DNA of 6,196 nucleotides from JBBKWQ01 sp037969115 (GTDB taxonomy: Bacteria; Actinomycetota; Acidimicrobiia; Acidimicrobiales; Ilumatobacteraceae): positions 1-6,196 of the forward strand of contig JBBKWQ010000107.1 in NCBI GenBank assembly GCA_037969115.1, read 5' to 3'. Position numbers and translations under genes: made by a program. Within the stretch, counting starts at the first letter, position 1, and the number at the start of each line of letters is the position of its first letter. Of this stretch, positions 1-5,061 are shown piece by piece. The notes below the pieces were generated by a model. That model did no database searches and was not told where the DNA came from. It saw only the letters and a list, made by a program, of their open reading frames with translations.

Positions 1-1138
1 CATGTTCTACCGAACGATCGCCTGCCTCCCGGCGCTGGTGGGTGCGTGGCGCGACCTCGGCGGCGGGCTCAGCCGCAGCGTGGGCAGCTGGCAGGATCTA
101 CTCGTCGACGAAGCCGCGCTCGGGCGCCCCGACCTCCTCGCCGGACGTGACGTCCGCACCCTCAACATGAGCCGGCTCGGCGAGATCCTCACCCGCGAAG
201 ATCCACCGGTGCACGCGATGATCGTGTGGAACTGCAATCCGCTCGTCATCGTTCCGAACGCCGAGCTGACGCGGAAGGGCATGGAACGTGATGACCTGTT
301 CACGGTGATCCACGAACAGTTCCTCACCGACAGCGCCCGTTATGCCGACATCGTGCTGCCCGCCACCACGCAGATCGAGGCCGACGACGTGGTGTTGTCG
401 TGGGGGCACCTGTGGATGGGGTGGAACGAAGCGGCGATACCACCAGTCGGCGAAGCCTGCTCGAACTCCGAGCTCTTCCGGCGCATCGCTCGTGCCATGA
501 ACCTCGATGAGCCGAGCCTGTACGACGACGACATCACGATCCTGCGCGCATCGCTCCCGACCATCGACATCGACGAGCTCCGACGCGACGGTTGGGTTCG
601 TGTCCCCTACCCCGACGACGGCCGGCCCTGGGCCAACGGTGGATTCCCGACCAAGTCCGGGAAGGTCGAACTTGCGAGCGACACGCTCGAGCAGATGGGC
701 CAGCCTCGACTCCCGACGTTCATCGCACCGAGCGAGGGGCCCACCGGCGTGCTGGCTCAGCGTTATCCACTCCAGCTGATGACACCCAAGCACCACAGCC
801 GCTTCCTGAACTCCGGCTACTCGCACCTGCCCAAGCACGGCCCGGCAGAGGGCGGACCGTTCCTCGAGCTCGACACGTTCGACGCAACCGCCCGCGGACT
901 CGCGGAGGGCGACTGCGCCCGCGTGTGGAACGACCGGGCGAGCGTCGAGGTTCCCGTCAAGATCACGTCGCGGTTGCGACCGGGGGTCGCGGCCATTCCT
1001 TGGGGTTGGTGGATGCAGCATCATCCCGACGGCAAGGTCGCCAACGCGCTCACGAACGACAGGCTCACCGAGTGGGGCGGCGGAGTCGCGTACAGCGACA
1101 CACTGGTCCAGGTCGAACACGCCCACAGCCCTGCCTGA
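1..1138 (+). CDS. Molybdopterin-dependent oxidoreductase, DMSO reductase family, C-terminal part (5' partial)
   Basis: This is the C-terminal 378 residues of a molybdenum-cofactor enzyme of the DMSO-reductase/complex iron-sulfur molybdoenzyme superfamily. These enzymes use a bis-pterin-guanine-dinucleotide cofactor for two-electron redox reactions. The frame is open from base 2, and the ATG there is most likely an internal Met because the N-terminal half is missing. That half would hold any iron-sulfur motif and the Mo ligand. Counting from base 2, visible hallmarks are VWNCNP (75-80), the superfamily signature ADIVLPATTQIEADD (115-129), and FPTKSGKVELAS (215-226). The molydopterin-dinucleotide-binding domain starts near PLQLMTPKHHSRFLNS (256-271) and runs to the end, finishing with a GGGVAYSDTLVQVE-type segment. 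The gene stops at TGA 1136-1138. The substrate cannot be told from this part. Formate-dehydrogenase-like, BisC-like and assimilatory types are not separable without the N-terminus. The family call is firm. Confidence 0.93.
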   Translation, partial: MFYRTIACLPALVGAWRDLGGGLSRSVGSWQDLLVDEAALGRPDLLAGRDVRTLNMSRLGEILTREDPPVHAMIVWNCNPLVIVPNAELTRKGMERDDLFTVIHEQFLTDSARYADIVLPATTQIEADDVVLSWGHLWMGWNEAAIPPVGEACSNSELFRRIARAMNLDEPSLYDDDITILRASLPTIDIDELRRDGWVRVPYPDDGRPWANGGFPTKSGKVELASDTLEQMGQPRLPTFIAPSEGPTGVLAQRYPLQLMTPKHHSRFLNSGYSHLPKHGPAEGGPFLELDTFDATARGLAEGDCARVWNDRASVEVPVKITSRLRPGVAAIPWGWWMQHHPDGKVANALTNDRLTEWGGGVAYSDTLVQVEHAHSPA

Positions 1139-1158
1139 AGGCGTCACTTCGGCGCCGA

Positions 1159-1182
1159 TACCCGGCCGGTAACCTGCGCTGC
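1159..1182 (+). promoter_or_regulatory. Candidate leaderless promoter (-10 TAACCT) for the MgtE_N/CBS gene
   Basis: The hexamer TAACCT (1170-1175) fits the actinobacterial -10 pattern TANNNT and lies exactly 7 bases before the ATG at 1183. That places transcription start at or next to the A of the start codon. No Shine-Dalgarno sequence precedes the ATG, which agrees with a leaderless transcript. An imperfect dyad, TACC (1159-1162) and GGTA (1168-1171) around CGGCC, overlaps the -10 and could be an operator. No convincing -35 is visible (CTTCGG near 1147-1152). The call is inferred from motif and spacing only. Confidence 0.4.
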
Positions 1183-2436
1183 ATGTCCGGCGAAATGATC
1201 TACGCATTTCGGGTGATGCGCTTGCCGCTGCTGGACGCCGGTGGAGCCCCGATCGGCAAGATCGAAGATCTCGTTCTGGTACCCGGTCGTCCCGGATCTC
1301 CGCCGCGCGTGGTCGGCTTCGTGGCAACCAGTCAGCGCCGCCGGATCTTCGTCAACTCGAAACGGATCGCCGACCTCGACGGCGAGGGTGCCCGACTACG
1401 GAGCTGGGACGTCGACCTCAACCCGTTCAAGCCGCGCACCGGCGAGGTGCTCATCGGCGCCGAACTCATCGACAAGGCGGTCGGCAACGAGACGGTGAGC
1501 GATGTCGGGCTCCTGCGTGCCGGCGACGGCCGATCGCAGTGGTGGGAAGTTGCCAAGATCCGGCTCTCGCGTCGGAGTTCCATTCGTCGCCGCCCGAGCT
1601 TCCGTCTCGTCGGCTGGGACGAGGTGCCGTCGCTCTTCGCGGCGACCACCGAGATGGCGGCCGAGGCGGCGCGTCTGCGTGACATGCACCCGTCGGACGT
1701 TGCCAACGTGGTGCGATCGCTTCCTCCCACGCAGCGTCGCCAGCTCGCCGAGGCGATGGACGACGTGCGTCTCGCCGACGTGCTCGAGGAGCTGCCCGAA
1801 GCCGAACAGTTGCGACTCATCGAGGGTCTCGACATCGACCGTCTCATCAACGTGCTCGACGAGATGGAGTACGACGACCTCGCAGACCTGCTCGGCGAGA
1901 TGCCGCTCAAACAGCGCGCCGCCGTGCTCGCGGCGATGGACGACGACGAGGCCGAGGTCGTGCGACGGCTGTTGGCGTACGAGGAATCGACCGCCGGCGG
2001 CATGATGACACCCGAGATCGTGATCCTCGGCCCGAACGCAACGGTGGCCGAAGCACTCGCCGAGCTCCGCGACCCTGACTGGACGCCGAGCATCGCGAGC
2101 CAGGTCTTCGTGGTGCAGCCGCCATACCGACCTCCGACCGGAAAATACCTCGGCGTGGTGTTCATGCAGCGCTTGCTCCGGGAACCACCGAGCATGGAGC
2201 TGAGCCGATGCCTCAGCGACGTGCCGACGGTGCATCCGAGTCAACCCGACCGCGAGGTGTTCGAGCTGTTCGGCTCATACGACATGCTGGCGCTCGCCGT
2301 GATCGACGACTCGGGCACGTTGCTCGGCGCCGTCAGCGTCGACGACGTGGTCGACCGCATGCTGGGCACGGGATGGCGCATGCGCCGTCGTCAGCCGCAG
2401 GAAGCGTCGACCGCTGGTGATGGTCAGACGCCATGA
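1183..2436 (+). CDS. Soluble PRC-barrel-like / MgtE N-terminal domain / CBS domain protein
   Basis: The 417-residue protein has no membrane segment. Residues about 5-150 look like two PRC-barrel-type beta units: LDAGGAPIGKIEDLVLV at 17-33, and a second with GLLRAGDGRSQWWEVAKIRL at 109-128 ending in LVGWDEV. Residues about 165-265 are an MgtE N-terminal superhelical domain with HPSDVANVVRSLPP (169-182) and repeated helical units such as DVLEELPEAEQ and DDLADLLGEMP. The linker YEESTAGGMMTPE (266-278) is diagnostic of MgtE. A CBS pair fills about 272-395, ending in GAVSVDDVVDRML. In true MgtE channels these parts sense Mg2+ and gate a five-helix pore. That pore is absent here, so transport by this protein alone is unlikely and a sensor or regulatory role is inferred. 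I chose ATG 1183 because the preceding open frame lies inside the oxidoreductase gene. ATG 1195 is an alternative. The stop overlaps the next gene as ATGA. As I recall, M. tuberculosis Rv1232c has similar architecture. Confidence 0.9.
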   Translation: MSGEMIYAFRVMRLPLLDAGGAPIGKIEDLVLVPGRPGSPPRVVGFVATSQRRRIFVNSKRIADLDGEGARLRSWDVDLNPFKPRTGEVLIGAELIDKAVGNETVSDVGLLRAGDGRSQWWEVAKIRLSRRSSIRRRPSFRLVGWDEVPSLFAATTEMAAEAARLRDMHPSDVANVVRSLPPTQRRQLAEAMDDVRLADVLEELPEAEQLRLIEGLDIDRLINVLDEMEYDDLADLLGEMPLKQRAAVLAAMDDDEAEVVRRLLAYEESTAGGMMTPEIVILGPNATVAEALAELRDPDWTPSIASQVFVVQPPYRPPTGKYLGVVFMQRLLREPPSMELSRCLSDVPTVHPSQPDREVFELFGSYDMLALAVIDDSGTLLGAVSVDDVVDRMLGTGWRMRRRQPQEASTAGDGQTP

Positions 2437-2963
2437 AACGCCGCCAGAGCGATCTGTCGGCACCACGCCAAGTCCGCCGACTCGACGTCAGCTACGACCC
2501 CGACACGTTCGGCCAGTTCAGCGAATCGATCGCTCGATTCCTGGGCACAGCACGATTCCTCGTGTGGCAGACGGCGGTCGTCATCATCTGGCTGGCCGTC
2601 AACCTCATGCCGCCCGAGCGTTTCCAGTTCGACCCGTGGAATCGCGGACTCGTGCTGCTCACGCTGGTGCTGTCGCTCCAGGCGTCGTACGCAGCTCCGC
2701 TGATCCTCCTCGCGCAGAACCGGCAGGAGCGACGAGACCGGATCACCGCAGACCATGATCGCCTCACCGCCGAGCGCACCCAGGCAGATACCGAGTTTCT
2801 GGCTCGAGAGATCGTCGGTGTGCGTCTCACCCTGTCCGACGTGGTGACCGGTGAAGAACTGAGCGATCAGCTCGAGGCAATCACCGGCACACTCGAACGG
2901 ATCAGCGCCCGTCTCGATCAGCTCGAACTGCGGTCGGACGGTGCGGTGACGGCCTCGGACTGA
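2433..2963 (+). CDS. DUF1003 family small membrane protein
   Basis: This 176-residue protein has two membrane helices, about 42-58 (FLVWQTAVVIIWLAVNL) and 73-94 (LVLLTLVLSLQASYAAPLIL). Between them is FDPWN, and right after is the family signature AQNRQERRD (94-102). That combination is typical of DUF1003. The tail is charged and helical: ADTEFLAREIVGVRLTL at 118-134 follows the usual family pattern, and 143-166 (LSDQLEAITGTLERISARLDQLEL) looks like a short coiled coil. The function of the family is unknown. The start codon overlaps the upstream stop (ATGA, 2433-2436), so translation is probably coupled to the MgtE_N/CBS gene and the two products probably cooperate at the inner face of the membrane. 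No strong Shine-Dalgarno is seen, which suits coupling. The last 46 bases overlap the 3' end of the opposite-strand hydrolase gene. The family call is confident; the role is inferred. Confidence 0.9.
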   Translation: MKRRQSDLSAPRQVRRLDVSYDPDTFGQFSESIARFLGTARFLVWQTAVVIIWLAVNLMPPERFQFDPWNRGLVLLTLVLSLQASYAAPLILLAQNRQERRDRITADHDRLTAERTQADTEFLAREIVGVRLTLSDVVTGEELSDQLEAITGTLERISARLDQLELRSDGAVTASD

Positions 2964-3862
2964 TCGACGACCAGTCGGTCGCGCACCGAGTTCCGACCGA
3001 TTCGGTCGGCGACGCTGCGGACGAGGTCGACGGTGACCCCGGCATAGGCGCTGGGGTGTTCGAGCGTGACGAGATGGTCGTGATCGAGCTCACGCACCTC
3101 GGAACCGAGGGCGTTCGCCAACGCCCATTGCTTCCGCGGCCTCACCAGCCGGTCTTTCGTGGTGATGAGCTGAGCGGCAGGCTGATCGAGCGACGACGCC
3201 CAGGGACGAGCGTCGTAGTGCCGAAGCGCCCGACCGGCCTCGACGAGGCCGTCGGGTGAGCTGCGCTGGAGCTCGCCGAGCAACCACGGCACATACGGAC
3301 CGAACTCGTGGTCCGCGTGCAAGACCCGCGGAAGAAGGTGACGCAACGCGAACTTCGAACCCCGTGACCGCAGCACCGAACCGAGCAACGGGAGCAGCCA
3401 CCACTTGACGCGATCGGCCAGTTTGACGCTCCACTCGAGTGCGGTCGCCTGCACCACCAGTCCCGCCACCAGGTCGGGGTGACGGCGGGCGAGCAACATC
3501 GAGATCGGTCCACCCATCGAGTACCCGACGGCGATCGCCGAGTTCAGACCCAAGCGCCGAAGCACCAACGCCATGTCGTCGGCAGCGTCCTCCAACGTGA
3601 ACGCTTCGTAGGGGCGCAATCCACGACCGTGACCACGATGATCGATTCCGATGAACGAGCAGTGTTCGGCAAGTGCCGGATAGGCAGTGACGAACTGGAT
3701 GTCGGCCGACGCGGTCCAGCCGTGGAGGAGTACGACGAGCGGCGCGTCCGGATCGCGGTGCTGATGGTGTCGCACGAAGAACTCGCCGCGGCCGGGGACG
3801 ATCACGGTGTAGGCGGGTGGCAGCCAGGGCAGCGTGAACGGCGTACTCATCGAATCAGGCAC
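2918..3862 (-). CDS. Alpha/beta hydrolase
   Basis: This is a 314-residue serine hydrolase of the alpha/beta-hydrolase fold, with no signal peptide, so probably cytoplasmic. Counting from the GTG start, the oxyanion-hole region is LLHGWTAS (45-52) and the strand-4 motif is GIDHRGHGRG (72-81). The nucleophile is Ser115 in GYSMGG (113-118). The acid is probably Asp237 in TTKDRLV. The catalytic His is His261 or His263 in LDHDHLV. Cap helices rich in Trp and Arg fill about 144-220. Epoxide hydrolase, esterase and meta-cleavage hydrolase types are all possible, and the substrate cannot be read. I chose GTG 3862 because a GGGAG Shine-Dalgarno lies 9 bases upstream. ATG 3850 (310 residues) is the alternative, 4 bases after the upstream stop but without a ribosome site. 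Last gene of the minus-strand operon; its 3' end overlaps the DUF1003 gene by 46 bp. Confidence 0.93.
   Translation of the reverse strand: MPDSMSTPFTLPWLPPAYTVIVPGRGEFFVRHHQHRDPDAPLVVLLHGWTASADIQFVTAYPALAEHCSFIGIDHRGHGRGLRPYEAFTLEDAADDMALVLRRLGLNSAIAVGYSMGGPISMLLARRHPDLVAGLVVQATALEWSVKLADRVKWWLLPLLGSVLRSRGSKFALRHLLPRVLHADHEFGPYVPWLLGELQRSSPDGLVEAGRALRHYDARPWASSLDQPAAQLITTKDRLVRPRKQWALANALGSEVRELDHDHLVTLEHPSAYAGVTVDLVRSVADRIGRNSVRDRLVVDQSEAVTAPSDRSSS
2968..3009 (+). terminator. Two tandem GC-rich hairpins after the DUF1003 stop, possible transcript end
   Basis: Starting five bases after the DUF1003 stop, CGACC (2968-2972) pairs with GGTCG (2977-2981) over a 4-base loop. A stronger stem, CCGACCG (2993-2999) with CGGTCGG (3003-3009), has a 3-base ATT loop. 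No T-run follows, so these are not classic intrinsic terminators. They also lie inside the opposite-strand hydrolase coding sequence, where they could be chance products of codon use. They are the only structure seen near the convergent gene ends. Confidence 0.22.
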
Positions 3863-4781
3863 GTGTGGGTACTCCCGTGAACTCTTGAAGGCGGACACCG
3901 TTGCTCTCGGCACGGTTCAGTAAACCGAGGGTGTCGAGTGACGCGTCGCTGGCGATGACGATGCCGGGCGGCAGGTCGCCGTCGAGCCATGCCTGGACGA
4001 ACGCCGCCGCCGTGGCGGCCGCCGCGGTGCCGACCAGCTCGGCGACACCGGCGATCAGACATTGACGGTGGCCGGCCGCGTCGGCGCCTCGAACCTCGAC
4101 GCGCAACGCACCGATGTCGCCTTCGACATGGGGTGGCGTCAACATGGGCAGCCGCGCCGTGAAACGGTCGCGTCGCCGTGCAGACCGCCTGGCGCTGATG
4201 CGCGACACCTCGGGAAAGGTGCGATGAAGCAGCAGCGGTGACGCGTAGTCGGCCCGGTAGCAGTCCATCGCGCCAACGGGTTCGGGAAACCAGCACAACT
4301 CGCGACCTCCGCCGGCAGATCGACGCAACCAATCTCCGTCGTGCCAACCGACAGCTGATCCGCCCAACGACCGGTGATGCCGACGCGCGCACGCCGGACC
4401 GGCGGTGCCATGCACGGCGATGTGGATCTCGTCGACGACCGTGAGTGTGTTCGCGAGATACCGGGCGATCAGGCCGGACAGCCCCGGAGACATCGCCGCG
4501 CCGACCACCACGGTGCCGGCCGCCGACCCGATGTCCGAGCCGAGCACGGCGTGCACATCGGAGGGGTCGTCGCTCAATGCCACGACCGAGACGCCGAGCT
4601 CGACGAGTGCCAGAGTGGCTCGTTCGTGCGGACCCGGATGCGCCAGAACGACGATGTCGTCGGGTCCGAATCGAGACCACGGCGCGTGTTCGGAGTGGTG
4701 GAACACGACATCGAAGTCACGGAGCATCTTTCCGATCCGGCGGCCCGTGATGCCGTCGCCGACGATACCGACGCGTTTCAC
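3855..4781 (-). CDS. NAD(P)-binding saccharopine-dehydrogenase-like protein
   Basis: The 308-residue protein starts with a Rossmann fold: VGIVGDGITGRRIG at 4-17 carries GxGxxG (Gly8, Gly10, Gly13). The rest of the nucleotide-binding half runs to about 95, with VVLAHPG (44-50) and GVSVVALSDD (63-72). A second half has conserved-looking blocks GAAMSPGLSGLIAR (94-107), HGTAGPACARRHHRSLGG (124-141) and RELCWFPEPVGAMDCYRA (160-177). This layout resembles saccharopine-dehydrogenase/homospermidine-synthase-like oxidoreductases, but it is short and the substrate is unknown. The LCWFPEPVG block also resembles uncharacterised actinobacterial proteins. The start is GTG 4781-4779, sharing GTGA with the stop of the upstream miniprotein, so translation is probably coupled. 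No Shine-Dalgarno is visible. The stop lies 4 bases before the ATG, or 8 bases past the GTG, of the hydrolase gene. Cofactor binding is fairly sure; the catalysed reaction is not. Confidence 0.8.
   Translation of the reverse strand: MKRVGIVGDGITGRRIGKMLRDFDVVFHHSEHAPWSRFGPDDIVVLAHPGPHERATLALVELGVSVVALSDDPSDVHAVLGSDIGSAAGTVVVGAAMSPGLSGLIARYLANTLTVVDEIHIAVHGTAGPACARRHHRSLGGSAVGWHDGDWLRRSAGGGRELCWFPEPVGAMDCYRADYASPLLLHRTFPEVSRISARRSARRRDRFTARLPMLTPPHVEGDIGALRVEVRGADAAGHRQCLIAGVAELVGTAAAATAAAFVQAWLDGDLPPGIVIASDASLDTLGLLNRAESNGVRLQEFTGVPTRA
3872..3876 (-). promoter_or_regulatory. Ribosome binding site GGGAG deciding the hydrolase start
   Basis: Read on the minus strand, GGGAG ends 9 bases before the GTG at 3862-3860. 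The same motif is 21 bases from the ATG at 3850, too far to serve it. It lies inside the end of the dehydrogenase-like gene. This favours the GTG start and an 8-base overlap with the upstream stop. Confidence 0.5.
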
Positions 4782-4915
4782 GGCGACTTGGGCAGGTCGA
4801 GCGGTCGCCAGCCGCCGTGTTGAGGTGGTGTTCCGCCCTTCCCGGTGACACGCAGCACACCCGCTGCGATGCCGGCCATCGCGAGCGCTCCCAGCGCGCG
4901 ACGGAGCAGCTTCAC
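4778..4915 (-). CDS. 45-residue single-helix membrane miniprotein (hypothetical)
   Basis: A short open frame encodes a basic N-terminus (VKLLRRA), one hydrophobic Ala/Gly/Leu-rich helix (about residues 7-21) and a polar tail with GKGGTPPQHGGW, ending LDLPKSP. The shape is like a small membrane-anchored or signal-anchor peptide. I do not recognise the family with certainty, though short actinobacterial proteins with a helix followed by a GGTPP..GGW tail come to mind. The stop TGA overlaps the GTG of the dehydrogenase-like gene (GTGA, 4778-4781), which supports it as a real first gene of the operon. The start is uncertain. GTG 4915 fits the hydrophobic start, while the frame stays open up to an ATG at 5008 that would add a His/Arg-rich, unconvincing extension. 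No clear Shine-Dalgarno is seen. Confidence 0.55.
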   Translation of the reverse strand: MKLLRRALGALAMAGIAAGVLRVTGKGGTPPQHGGWRPLDLPKSP

Positions 4916-5061
4916 GCTGTGCTCATGTCTCGAGTGTTCGGCGGAATGTCGATGCAGTCGAGCGTATCTGTGACGGTTCACGGAACGAGCGGTCGACGAT
5001 CGTGTCAACCGGTGCGATCCCGGATGGACGTGAACGAGCTTTGACGGCGAGACTCGGCCTC
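4916..5061. promoter_or_regulatory. Divergent promoter region between the minus-strand operon and the MBL-fold gene
   Basis: This 146-base stretch lies between two divergently read starts and must drive at least one of them. On the minus strand, TACGCT (4966-4961) fits a TANNNT -10 and would give a leader of about 40 bases before the GTG at 4915. Its -35 (CTCGTT, 17 bases upstream) is poor. On the plus strand no convincing -10 is visible. A weak GGCGAG (5046-5051) sits 10 bases before the ATG at 5062. A GTGA-N4-TCAC dyad lies beside the minus-strand -10. A six-codon open frame (ATG 5024 to TGA 5044) is seen but not supported as a gene. Confidence 0.5.
4969..4982. promoter_or_regulatory. TGTGA-N4-TCACG dyad, possible operator
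   Basis: TGTGA (4969-4973), a 4-base spacer CGGT, and TCACG (4978-4982) form an inverted repeat with 4-bp perfect arms (GTGA/TCAC). It sits just upstream of the candidate minus-strand -10, a fitting place for a regulator. Half-sites resemble those of CRP/FNR-family proteins, but CRP uses a 6-base spacer. Arms this short can arise by chance. Confidence 0.25.

Noticed and set aside
592..1182. Upstream extension of the MgtE_N/CBS frame
   Set aside because: The stretch lies within the molybdoenzyme gene in another frame and translates to Arg/Pro-rich sequence without domain features. The conserved protein starts at 1183.
98..1327. Long 409-codon open frame on the minus strand opposite the molybdoenzyme gene
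   Set aside because: It is antisense to a gene with clear family motifs, its translation is Arg/Val/Asp-rich with no recognisable domain, and long antisense frames are expected in DNA of this GC content.
1332..2244. Two minus-strand frames of more than 280 codons opposite the MgtE_N/CBS gene
   Set aside because: Ser/Arg-rich or His/Arg-rich shadow translations with no motifs, opposite a well-supported gene.
3847..4680. 277-codon minus-strand frame overlapping the dehydrogenase-like gene
   Set aside because: Extremely Arg-rich shadow in another frame of the same strand; the frame with the Rossmann motif is the real one.
5024..5044. Six-codon open frame (ATG to TGA) in the leader of the MBL-fold gene, possible leader peptide
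   Set aside because: Too short to judge, no ribosome site and no run of regulatory codons; it is expected by chance.
5041..5046. TTGACG resembling a -35 promoter element before the MBL-fold gene
   Set aside because: A matching -10 would fall within the coding sequence at about 5064-5069, downstream of the start codon, so it cannot serve the ATG at 5062.
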